Shown: positions 54,636-62,306 of the stretch, one piece after another
How the letters are laid out: each line of letters starts with the position of its first letter
Position numbering within the stretch: position 1 is the first letter of the stretch
Assembly: GCF_001307195.1 (NCBI RefSeq)
Contig: NZ_CP012808.1
Location: forward strand, 2,294,001-2,358,000
Direction: 5' to 3'
DNA length: 64,000 bases
Origin: Acinetobacter equi
GTDB taxonomy: Bacteria; Pseudomonadota; Gammaproteobacteria; Pseudomonadales; Moraxellaceae
Notes under the pieces: generated by a model
The model's database searches: none
Told to the model about the DNA's origin: nothing
The model's input: only the letters and a program-made list of their open reading frames with translations
Program-made: the position numbers and the translations under genes

Positions 54636-55622
54636 ATGCAACCACTTCCAATGATCGCTCCCGTTACCCATGATCAGGTCATTTCTTATGAGGATTTCAT
54701 TAAATCTACGGTTACTGATTTAGAGTATGTTGAAATATTTCCTCTGTTGAAATCGAAATTTCATGATTTATTAAATGAAGATATCATTTCATTTAAAATA
54801 AATAAAATGCAAAATGTTAAAGTTTTTTATTTACATGCTGATAATGAAATATTAATAAAAAGTTTTAATTTAAATATAATGGATGATATAGAGATATATG
54901 AGAAATTTGATGATAAAAATAAACATTTGAATCTATTTTCTGAAATATTTATTCAAGAATCTTATCCATTAAACTGGCAGAATGAAATGTATCCTTACGA
55001 TATATTTGATGCATTTGATGACAAACAGCAATTTCAGATTAATGTAAGTGATATTGATAGTATTAAGTATTTTGTTGAAACATTTGAAGCAAATATTCCT
55101 TATTGGGTGATAGATCAGCTAAATTTATTTAAAAATACTACAATTATGAGTGATCTTATTCAATTTTCTCAAAAAATACATAATGACTTTCTTGAATTAA
55201 AGGATAATTATTGTAGTCTAACAACAATAGAGATACTGAAGAGTGAAACAGAAAAATTTGCTGAGCATATTGCTAAGACTGCTGAAAAAAAATTAGTTAA
55301 AAATATATTAGATGAAATTTATTGTGAAAACAGTCAGAAATCAGGCTTAAAAAATATTTTATCAGGCTCTGATTTATTCGATTCAGACATGGGCAGTAAT
55401 CAATATGTCAAAGACTACATTTTTAATAAGGTAAAAACTCATTTTGAAAACATAGAAACTGTAGAGCGCAAGGCTATATTATATATGGACCTTGGAAGTG
55501 AATGGTTAGATGAATTAGATTATGAGTGTCCTATAGGGTCGATCTCTGATTTTATTGATGAAGATGATACTCTTAATAAAATTTCAAGAAATATCCTAAA
55601 ACATCTAATGATAAACAGGTAA
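54636..55622 (+). CDS. 328-residue protein of unknown family
   Basis: No family or motif recognised. The protein is acidic, rich in Asp/Glu, Lys, Ile and Asn, with no signal peptide or membrane segment and only a few cysteines (NYCSL, IYCEN, YECPI). Several predicted helices are visible (IEILKSETEKFAEHIAKTAEKK and following). The ATG at 54636 has AGGAA six bases upstream. Codon usage is more AT-rich than its housekeeping neighbours, which hints at a laterally acquired or fast-evolving gene. It is monocistronic. Confidence 0.65.
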   Translation: MQPLPMIAPVTHDQVISYEDFIKSTVTDLEYVEIFPLLKSKFHDLLNEDIISFKINKMQNVKVFYLHADNEILIKSFNLNIMDDIEIYEKFDDKNKHLNLFSEIFIQESYPLNWQNEMYPYDIFDAFDDKQQFQINVSDIDSIKYFVETFEANIPYWVIDQLNLFKNTTIMSDLIQFSQKIHNDFLELKDNYCSLTTIEILKSETEKFAEHIAKTAEKKLVKNILDEIYCENSQKSGLKNILSGSDLFDSDMGSNQYVKDYIFNKVKTHFENIETVERKAILYMDLGSEWLDELDYECPIGSISDFIDEDDTLNKISRNILKHLMINR

Positions 55623-55786
55623 TGTAAGAGCAGGAATTCAAGTATATTTGAGAATGCCTGTCTAAATTAATACGAATACACAATAAAGTCATATTATAAG
55701 TATAGTATTGTAAAAATAATGAATATGTGTATATTTTAATCATATTCTAATATGATTTGAAATTCTAAAATTTTGATGGAATAAAA

Positions 55787-56113
55787 ATGACAAAACAATT
55801 TGATGAAATTTCTATAGCAAAAAAATCTCTTGTTTACTTTGAAGGGAAATCAATTAGTCGTGTCATTGAGTTTACAGATGGAAGTAAAAAAACAATAGGG
55901 GTGATCTTAGCAACAGATTATCCACTTAAGTTTAAAACACATGTTGTAGAATTAATTGAAATTATATCAGGTAGATGTGAAATTTGGATTGGCGATGATG
56001 AGCAAGGGAAAGTTTTAGGAATAGGCGATTGCTTAGAAGTTCCTGCAAATAGCTACTTTAAAATTAAAACTGATGGAATATTGGATTATATTTGTCATCT
56101 CATGAAAGAATAA
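55787..56113 (+). CDS. ppnP: Pyrimidine/purine nucleoside phosphorylase PpnP-like (DUF1255)
   Basis: A 108-residue cupin-like protein. The pattern SLVYFEGKSISRVIEF, SGRCEIWIGDD, and GDCLEVPANSYFKIKTDGILDYIC resembles PpnP (E. coli YaiE, 94 residues), which phosphorolyses several nucleosides. It is slightly longer at the N-terminus. Monocistronic. The family call is by pattern. Confidence 0.8.
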   Translation: MTKQFDEISIAKKSLVYFEGKSISRVIEFTDGSKKTIGVILATDYPLKFKTHVVELIEIISGRCEIWIGDDEQGKVLGIGDCLEVPANSYFKIKTDGILDYICHLMKE

Positions 56114-56212
56114 CTCGGTTTTACATACTTATTTTTAGTATTCTTACTATTTTCTTCATAATTTAAAATTATCATATGAAAACGATAATCAATATCATAA
56201 TTGTGGGGATAT

Positions 56213-56560
56213 ATGAATAAAGCAATTTTATTTTTAACAACAGTTTTTTTAGCATTCACAACAGTACATGCAGCACCATCTGATAAAAGCGGTCGTCCTG
56301 ATTTTTCACAGATATGTAAAGGAAAAACTGAAAATACAAAAATTTCAGTGAAAAATAATGATCGAGTGATGACTGGAAGTTGCCAACTTAGATTTATAGC
56401 AAATAATCCAGAAAAATTAGAACGTGGTGCTCAACGTCATTCCACAATACAAAATGCATGTAAAGGTAAAGCTAAGGGAGCTTCTGTTTCTGTAAAATAT
56501 AATGGGCAAAGTATTCCAGGCAAATGTAATGTTACTTTTAAACCTGATATGAAAAAGTAG
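56213..56560 (+). CDS. Small secreted protein with two cysteine-spaced repeats
   Basis: A 115-residue protein with signal MNKAILFLTTVFLAFTTVHA, mature from about residue 21. It contains two copies of a ~28-residue unit: CKGKTENTKISVKNNDRVMT-G-SC (35-57) and CKGKAKGASVSVKYNGQSIP-G-KC (83-105). In both the two Cys are exactly 22 apart and the copies are 48 residues apart. The shared pattern is CKGK...SVK.N....G.C..F. No family recognised. I start at the ATG at 56213, behind TGGGGAT; the TTG at 56201 is unlikely. The mature protein is strongly basic. Confidence 0.8.
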   Translation: MNKAILFLTTVFLAFTTVHAAPSDKSGRPDFSQICKGKTENTKISVKNNDRVMTGSCQLRFIANNPEKLERGAQRHSTIQNACKGKAKGASVSVKYNGQSIPGKCNVTFKPDMKK

Positions 56561-56574
56561 ATACATTATGAACA

Positions 56575-56607
56575 AAAGCTAAATGTCATTTTAAGATGTT
56601 TAGCTTT
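56575..56607 (+). terminator. Hairpin after the repeat protein
   Basis: AAAGCTAAA (56575-56583) pairs with TTTAGCTTT (56599-56607), with a weak imperfect inner extension. The U-run after it is poor, so it may be a modest terminator. Confidence 0.5.
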
Positions 56608-56747
56608 ATAGGCTTTAAAAACTGCTGAATTTGATTCATAAAATTAGAACAAAATGTGATCAATCAATCTAAATATTACGTAATAACCATTCCTTTTTAT
56701 TTAAAATCCTTTAATGTACAAATGTTCATAAATTCAAGGTTTGTAGC

Positions 56748-57794
56748 ATGTCCATTTCTTCAGAAATGACAGATCAGCAGAAAGTTTCGAAGGTTCGATC
56801 TGTAGTGATGAAAGCAGGAGACGATCTACGTGAACGTTATCCTATTCTAAAGCATCAGAACTTTATTGGTGCAAGTATTTTAACACTTGCGCTTTCTGGT
56901 ATGTTTTTATCTGCATTTGGATATGCGTATGATTATATCCCAGCTTGGGCATGTATCATTTTAGTTGCTTTTTTTGCATCAATTACGCATGAATTAGAAC
57001 ATGATTTAATTCATTATATGTATTTTAAGAAAAAGCCTTGGGCACACCATTTAATGTTGGCTTTAGTTTGGCTTGCTCGTCCTAATACTGTAAATCCATG
57101 GGCACGTCGTCGTATGCATTTACATCATCACAAATTTTCTGGATCTGAATCAGATTTAGAAGAGCGTGGTATTAGTAATGGTATGCCTTGGGGTATTCGT
57201 CGGGTTCTAGTGATCAGCGATCAATTAATGACGATCTATTTACGTCCATTTCAAATGTACAAAATGATTCGTTTATTTATTGAAAAACAGCCTGAAAAAG
57301 ATCGTACTAAAGTCGTTTTATCTCAATTATTTGGTTTTATTCCATTAAGCGTTATATATTACGGTTTATGGTATATCTTTGTGATTTATCATGTAGCGAA
57401 TGGTATTGCACCAATTTTAGGTCAAACCATTAATTGGTCTGCTGGTCTAGTGAAAGCTATTCCTACCATTAATTTTTTAGCAGTAGTTTGGATTATTCCT
57501 AACTTTATTCGCTCATTTAGCTTACAGTTTATTAGCTCAAATATGCATTACTATGGCGATATTGATTCACGTGATGTTATTAAGCAAACTCAAGTACTTA
57601 CACCATGGTGGTTAACACCATTCCAATTGTTTTGTTGTAACTTTGGTTCAACACATGCAATTCATCATTTTGTGGTAAAAGAACCTTTCTATGTACGTCA
57701 AATGACAGCAAAAACTGCACATAAGGTCATGAAAGAAGTTGGTGTAAGATTTAATGATGTTGGAACATTTAAACGTGTGAATCGGTGGAATTAA
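56748..57794 (+). CDS. Membrane fatty acid desaturase
   Basis: A 348-residue membrane-bound desaturase. The three iron-binding histidine boxes are HELEHD (ASITHELEHDLIHYMYF), RMHLHHHKFSG and HAIHHF, at about 83, 123 and 303. Two or more transmembrane pairs lie between them. Members introduce double bonds into acyl chains. The position acted on is not known. A perfect palindromic terminator follows. Confidence 0.9.
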   Translation: MSISSEMTDQQKVSKVRSVVMKAGDDLRERYPILKHQNFIGASILTLALSGMFLSAFGYAYDYIPAWACIILVAFFASITHELEHDLIHYMYFKKKPWAHHLMLALVWLARPNTVNPWARRRMHLHHHKFSGSESDLEERGISNGMPWGIRRVLVISDQLMTIYLRPFQMYKMIRLFIEKQPEKDRTKVVLSQLFGFIPLSVIYYGLWYIFVIYHVANGIAPILGQTINWSAGLVKAIPTINFLAVVWIIPNFIRSFSLQFISSNMHYYGDIDSRDVIKQTQVLTPWWLTPFQLFCCNFGSTHAIHHFVVKEPFYVRQMTAKTAHKVMKEVGVRFNDVGTFKRVNRWN

Positions 57795-57800
57795 AAAATA

Positions 57801-57828
57801 AAAAAGCCTGCAAATTTGCAGGCTTTTT
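57801..57828 (+). terminator. Perfect palindromic terminator after the desaturase gene
   Basis: AAAAAGCCTGCAAA and TTTGCAGGCTTTTT at 57801-57828 form a 14-bp stem with no spacer (functional loop AAATTT), followed by TT. Confidence 0.92.
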
Positions 57829-57939
57829 TTATGTGATCTTGATTTTTAGCATATAAAAAATTTATTTAAAAAATAATATTCAATTTAGTATTTCTTTAAA
57901 ATTGAGCGTAGAATCGAGAATTTATAACTCGAACTTCAC

Positions 57940-58830
57940 ATGATGTTTTCTTGGGTCTTATTTACACTCATGGCTGCGTTTACTCAAGCATGGCGTAATG
58001 CATTTCAAAAACAATTGAGTAGTACTGTAGATTCTTTTGGTGTCACTTTATCACGGTTTATTTTTGCATTTCCATTAGCTCTTATTTATTTGTGGTGGCT
58101 ATATACAGCAAAACCAATCTCAGAAATTGTTTTTTTTACATCAACATATTGGATCTATATTGTACTTGCAGCATGTGCCCAAATTTTTGCAACTATGCTT
58201 ATGATTCGTTTATTTCATCAAAAAAATTATGCGATTGGTGTTGGTTTAGCAAAAAGTGAAGCGATTTTAGCTGCAATTTTAGGTGTCACATTTTTTGGAG
58301 AATATTTAAGCCCAATTGCTTGGTGTGGTGTGATGCTTGGAGCATTTGCAATCTATCTACTCAGTAAAGGTGGAATTCAAAATAGTAAATTTTCGTGGAA
58401 TACATTTATTATTGGAATTCTAAGCGGATTATTCTTTGCCATTACTTTGTTATTTGTTCGTGAAGCAACATTACAGCTTGATAATTTACCAACAATCTAT
58501 CGTGCTGCATGGGTCTTAGTTTGTGTAATTGGACTGCAAAGTATATTGTTATTATTGTATTTAATGAGCTTTAAGCGAAATACAATCGTCAAAATGTGTG
58601 AGCGTAAAGGGCTAGTTTTAGCAATTAGTTTCACCAGTTGTCTTGCATCTTTGGGATGGTTTACAGCAATGAGTATGCAAACAGCAGCAATTGTCACGAC
58701 ATTAGGACAAATTGAAATGATTTTTAGTTTATTCATTTCAGCCTTTTTCTTTAAAGAAAAATTGGTAAGAACGGATCATTGGGGATTATTTTGGATAGTA
58801 ATTGCTGCAATCATTGTAATTTGGGCTTAA
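57940..58830 (+). CDS. EamA/DMT-family permease
   Basis: A 296-residue membrane protein with ten predicted transmembrane helices in two EamA halves. The first half begins LFTLMAAFTQAWRNAFQKQ; KSEAILAAILGVTFFGEYLSP and GQIEMIFSLFISAFFFKEKL are the usual end-of-half signatures. DMT transporters export metabolites. The substrate is unknown. There is no strong ribosome-binding site at the ATG. Confidence 0.88.
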   Translation: MMFSWVLFTLMAAFTQAWRNAFQKQLSSTVDSFGVTLSRFIFAFPLALIYLWWLYTAKPISEIVFFTSTYWIYIVLAACAQIFATMLMIRLFHQKNYAIGVGLAKSEAILAAILGVTFFGEYLSPIAWCGVMLGAFAIYLLSKGGIQNSKFSWNTFIIGILSGLFFAITLLFVREATLQLDNLPTIYRAAWVLVCVIGLQSILLLLYLMSFKRNTIVKMCERKGLVLAISFTSCLASLGWFTAMSMQTAAIVTTLGQIEMIFSLFISAFFFKEKLVRTDHWGLFWIVIAAIIVIWA

Positions 58831-58841
58831 ATTAAAAAGAT

Positions 58842-58867
58842 AAAAGATGGTAGAAATACCATCTTTT
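58842..58867. terminator. Terminator between EamA and LysE genes
   Basis: AAAAGATGGTA (58842-58852), GAAA loop, TACCATCTTTT (58857-58867), followed by TT. It serves two convergent genes. Confidence 0.92.
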
Positions 58868-58877
58868 TTATTGTCCT

Positions 58878-59525
58878 CTATGTCATGCTGAATTTAGTCA
58901 TGAAAGTAAATTCTCTATAAATCATACTTAAAGCTAAAATAAACATGATTAAAGATAAGCTTTTTAACAAAATACTTTGAATCTTTAAATTCTTCAGTAA
59001 TTTTTTAAGGCTTACAGATAAAAAGATATATAAACTACCAATTATAAATAAAGTAAATATTGTGATGATAATTAATGAAATAGTCATTTGTTTGACATCA
59101 GATGTTCCAAATATTGCAGGAACAATAGCTAAATAAAATGAAATTGTTTTGGGATTGCTTAGTGTGATAAGTAACCCATCTTTATAAGAAAAAATATTTT
59201 CACTGATGGTACTGTTATTTTTTATTTGTAGTAAATCTTCTTTAAAAATCCAAAATTGATATGCCAAATATAATAAATAGAAACTTGATAATATGATCAA
59301 GTAAAATGAAAAGTGAGGTATAACATCTGTTAATGATGAAATTAAAAAAATAGATAAGGTTAAAAAAAGAAGATCACCTGTAATTAGACCTATTAGCATC
59401 ATCAGACCATGTTTATAACCTTGTGTAAGTGTTTTAAACATGAGTCCTGTCATTCCTGGACCGGGAAGAATTGCTGCTAAAATTAAAGTTAAAATATATG
59501 TAGTGAATTGTGCTAAATTTTCCAT
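58878..59525 (-). CDS. LysE-family amino-acid exporter
   Basis: A 215-residue membrane protein with the LysE/RhtB signature AAILPGPGMTGLMFKTLTQGYKHGLMMLIG and GLLITLSNPKTISFYLAIVPAIF. It is divergent from an Lrp-type regulator, the usual arrangement for a substrate-responsive exporter. Its C-terminal codons contain a 19-base sequence repeated at 60510-60528. It is only distantly similar to the LysE at 23224. Confidence 0.87.
   Translation of the reverse strand: MENLAQFTTYILTLILAAILPGPGMTGLMFKTLTQGYKHGLMMLIGLITGDLLFLTLSIFLISSLTDVIPHFSFYLIILSSFYLLYLAYQFWIFKEDLLQIKNNSTISENIFSYKDGLLITLSNPKTISFYLAIVPAIFGTSDVKQMTISLIIITIFTLFIIGSLYIFLSVSLKKLLKNLKIQSILLKSLSLIMFILALSMIYREFTFMTKFSMT
58883..58901. repeat. 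19-base direct repeat, copy 1
   Basis: TCATGCTGAATTTAGTCAT, identical to 60510-60528. This copy is inside the end of the LysE gene (encodes part of TKFSM). Confidence 0.7.
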
Positions 59526-59654
59526 ATTAAATAATTTAAAATAAATGTTAGATATATTTTTTTATAAATATGAAGGTGAATTTGGTCTATTTTTTCTACA
59601 TAATGCATAGAAAAGGGTATAAAATTTCTTTTTAAATTATTTTTTAGAATATTT

Positions 59655-60134
59655 ATGCCTATAAATAAAAGAATAGATAAAACAGATGTAAAAATTTTAG
59701 AGTTACTACAAAAAGATTCGCGTATTACAACAGCTGAATTATCTGAACAATTAAGCTTGTCAACATCTCCTTGTTGGCGAAGAGTTAAACAGCTTGAAGA
59801 TACAAATATAATTCAAGGCTATGGTGTAAGGATTGATCGGAAAAAGATTAATTTAGGTGTAATGGTATTTGTTCGAGTATCTATAGATAGTCATAGTGAA
59901 AAAGAAGCAAAAAAGTTTGAAGAAGAAGTTACTGCATTAGATTATGTTATCGCGTGTTATAGCATAGGAGGAGATGCCGATTTTTTACTACAAATTGTTT
60001 CGCCAGATCTTGATACTTATGCCGAATTTTCAATGTCTATTATTAGAAGATTACCTGGTATAAAAGAAATGCAAAGTATGTTTGTACTAAAAGAAATAAA
60101 GCCATTTATGGGCTTTCCAATAAAAAACTTATAA
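59655..60134 (+). CDS. Lrp/AsnC-family regulator
   Basis: A 159-residue Lrp-type protein: N-terminal helix-turn-helix (ILELLQKDSRITTAELSEQLSLSTSPCWRRVKQLEDTNIIQGYGV, about 11-55) and a C-terminal RAM domain (IGGDADFLLQIVSPDLDTYAEF). It is divergent from the LysE exporter with a ~130-base intergenic region, so it probably senses an amino acid and activates the exporter. The ligand is unknown. Confidence 0.92.
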   Translation: MPINKRIDKTDVKILELLQKDSRITTAELSEQLSLSTSPCWRRVKQLEDTNIIQGYGVRIDRKKINLGVMVFVRVSIDSHSEKEAKKFEEEVTALDYVIACYSIGGDADFLLQIVSPDLDTYAEFSMSIIRRLPGIKEMQSMFVLKEIKPFMGFPIKNL

Positions 60135-60186
60135 TTATTTTTTTATTTCAGATCTAAGTTTAGAAGAATAAAGCTATATTTTGCTA

Positions 60187-60215
60187 AAAAAGCCCAATAA
60201 TAAATTGGGCTTTTT
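60187..60215 (+). terminator. Terminator of lrp
   Basis: AAAAAGCCCAAT (60187-60198) pairs with ATTGGGCTTTTT (60204-60215). The stem sequence and the flank TATTTTGCT before it reappear at 61423-61463. Confidence 0.9.
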
Positions 60216-60299
60216 AAAAACTTAGGTTCTCAAATGAAGTGCAACAAAGATTAGTTTATTGGAAGGAGGCAAGATAAACTTCCGACTGACTAAAGTTAT

Positions 60300-60510
60300 A
60301 CTCATCTTATCCAAGAAAAAAGATATCAGATTTATACATTGTTACGTGAAGATTTTTCTAAACGTTATATCGCTTGGAGACTGAATCGTACACCGTTAAT
60401 CATTTCTAGAGAAATCAAACGTAATCGAGCAAAAATCGGCTGTCAAGTCCGAGTCAGGTATTATGGCAACAACATGGTGTCGTTCTTCAAATGTAATCTA
60501 AGTTTTATTT
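60300..60510 (+). pseudogene. Decayed IS30-family transposase fragment
   Basis: One frame reads THLIQEKRYQIYTLLREDFSK then RYIAWRLNRTPLIISREIKRNR, matching the N-terminal helix-turn-helix of IS30 transposases (…EERYQI…LLGR…TISREIRRN). It then loses similarity, and no DDE part is present. No intact start codon or inverted repeats were found, so this is a remnant. Boundaries are approximate. Confidence 0.75.
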
Positions 60511-60528
60511 CATGCTGAATTTAGTCAT
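60510..60528. repeat. 19-base direct repeat, copy 2
   Basis: TCATGCTGAATTTAGTCAT, identical to 58883-58901 and in the same orientation, directly after the IS30 relic. Confidence 0.7.
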
Positions 60529-60835
60529 AAAAAGAAATGTTTTGTATAGTTATTAAAACAGTAATTATGTGAATAATTCACATGAGTATTTATGTAAATA
60601 TATAATAATTTATTGTTCAATCATTTCTAAACTTGGAAATTGAATATAATTTATATTATTGCTTATTTTTACTTTAAGTGATTGTAAAAAAATGTTTTAT
60701 ATTGAGTGTAAATCATATTTTATATGTTATTTTTTATAAAATATAACAATATAATTTAAGAAAATTTTAAATATTATTCATTTATTTATTTTGTTATGAT
60801 TTAAAAAAATTTATTCACTCAGTAAGAAGAAACAC

Positions 60836-61414
60836 ATGTTAAATAAAAAAATTAGTTGCCTTTTAGTACTTGCATCTACTTTAGGTTTTTCAGCAAATAT
60901 TTTTGCCCAAGAACAAACCATTTCTTTAGGTTATGCTCAATCTAAAGTTCAAGATTTAGGTACTATTCGTGGTGTAAATGCCCAATATCGTTATGAATGG
61001 AATGAGCCTGTAAGTGTAATTACATCAATATCATATATGCAAAATAATGTAGATGAAAAATTTACAGATTATGCAGGTGATTATTATGAGCGTAATGCAA
61101 AATTAAAAAATTATTCTCTTTTAGCTGGTCCAGCTTATCATTTTAATGAAATGGTTAGTGTATATGGCTTGATTGGTTTAAATCACATTAAAGCAACAGG
61201 TGATTATTTGTGGATAAATAATGATGCTCAAAATACAGCTCGTCGCGGATCTATTAGTGAAAGTTCAACAGATTTTGCGTATGGTTTAGGTATGATTGTA
61301 AATCCAACAGCTAATATTTCTTTAAATGCTGGATATGAAGGAACTAAGGTGAAATTAGATTCGGAAAAATTTTCGATGAATGGTTTTAATCTTGGTGTTG
61401 GATATCGTTTTTAA
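60836..61414 (+). CDS. OmpX/Ail-like outer-membrane protein, second copy
   Basis: A 192-residue barrel protein with signal MLNKKISCLLVLASTLGFSANIFAQEQ and strands such as ISLGYAQSKVQDLGTIRGVNAQYRYEW, ending GFNLGVGYRF. It has the same length as the protein at 32437 and matches it in the N-terminal strand (SLGY.Q.K....GT..G.N..Y) and end. These are paralogs. Monocistronic; a terminator follows. Confidence 0.8.
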   Translation: MLNKKISCLLVLASTLGFSANIFAQEQTISLGYAQSKVQDLGTIRGVNAQYRYEWNEPVSVITSISYMQNNVDEKFTDYAGDYYERNAKLKNYSLLAGPAYHFNEMVSVYGLIGLNHIKATGDYLWINNDAQNTARRGSISESSTDFAYGLGMIVNPTANISLNAGYEGTKVKLDSEKFSMNGFNLGVGYRF

Positions 61415-61432
61415 TTAAACTGTATTTTGCTG

Positions 61433-61463
61433 AAAAAAGCCCAATAAAGAATTGGGCTTTTTT
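61433..61463. terminator. Terminator shared by the OmpX-like gene and catD
   Basis: AAAAAAGCCCAAT (61433-61445) pairs with ATTGGGCTTTTTT (61451-61463). It works in both directions and resembles 60187-60215. Confidence 0.92.
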
Positions 61464-61475
61464 ATATTCAAAAAA

Positions 61476-62252
61476 TTAATGAATAAATTTTTGAACAGCT
61501 TCATTAAAAATATCGGCTTGTTCGATATTTGAAATATGCGAAGCATTAATTTCAAAAAGTTGTGCATTTTGAATTTTAGATTGAATAAATTTTCCATCTT
61601 CAACCGTTGTTACGGGGTCTTGTATCCCAGCTATAACAAGAATAGGAAGATTAATTTTAAAAAGATCTTCTCGAAGATCAGCTTTAGCTAAAGCTAGACA
61701 GCAATTTGCATAACCTTCGGCACTGCCAGCTGCTAAGTCATTACTTAAAGATTTCACAATTGCTGTATGCATTTGAATAAAACTTTCGGTAAACCATCGT
61801 GTTGCCGCTGTATCTGCAATTGATTGTAAACCCTGATTTTTCACTAAATTTGCACGATCTATCCATGCTTGTTCTCGTCCAATTTTCGCTGCTGTATTAC
61901 AAACAACTATGTGGGTAAATCTACTTGAATGATGAATCGCAAGCCATTGACCTGTTAAGCCACCCATTGAAATCCCACAAAATGCAGCTTTTTGAATATG
62001 TAAATGGTCAAGTAAATGAATAACATCAGCCCCTAATTGTTCAATGCTATAAGGACCTTGAGGTGTAGAAGATTGACCATGTCCACGCGTGTCATAACAA
62101 ATCACAAAAAAATCTTTTTGAAAAAATTCAATTTGTGACTTCCACATACTGAAATTTGTACCTAAAGAATTTGAAAAGACGATAGCAGGCTTTGCTGCAT
62201 CACCAAAAGTTTGGTAATTAATTTGTGCATCAAGTGATGTAAATTTTGGCAT
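61476..62252 (-). CDS. catD: 3-Oxoadipate enol-lactonase (CatD/PcaD)
   Basis: Hydrolyses 3-oxoadipate enol-lactone to 3-oxoadipate in aromatic degradation. The 258-residue alpha/beta hydrolase has VFSNSLGTNFSMWKSQI, DTRGHGQSSTP, the nucleophile in CGISMGGLTGQW, the acid in IQDPVTTVEDG and the histidine in ASHISNIEQ. It follows catF on the same strand. Order J-F-D matches the cat operon of Acinetobacter (catBCIJFD), hence catD rather than pcaD, although the two are isofunctional. Confidence 0.88.
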   Translation of the reverse strand: MPKFTSLDAQINYQTFGDAAKPAIVFSNSLGTNFSMWKSQIEFFQKDFFVICYDTRGHGQSSTPQGPYSIEQLGADVIHLLDHLHIQKAAFCGISMGGLTGQWLAIHHSSRFTHIVVCNTAAKIGREQAWIDRANLVKNQGLQSIADTAATRWFTESFIQMHTAIVKSLSNDLAAGSAEGYANCCLALAKADLREDLFKINLPILVIAGIQDPVTTVEDGKFIQSKIQNAQLFEINASHISNIEQADIFNEAVQKFIH

Positions 62253-62254
62253 TG

Positions 62255-62272
62255 AATCCCTCCAAGCCTCCC
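62255..62272. repeat. GGGAGG-type repeat, inverted copy 1 after catF
   Basis: AATCCCTCCAAGCCTCCC. Its complement GGGAGGCTTGGAGGGATT is identical to 63548-63565, on the other side of catF. Confidence 0.8.
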
Positions 62273-62306
62273 AAAAGGGAGGGGAAATATTGAAATAAAT
62301 AAAGTA

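Larger units (their letters stand above)
60135..60835. other. Intergenic region holding an IS30 relic
   Basis: About 700 bases between lrp and the OmpX-like gene. It carries the terminator at 60187-60215, transposase sequence at 60300-60510, a 19-base repeat, then AT-rich sequence with the ompX-like promoter. No intact gene is present. Confidence 0.6.
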
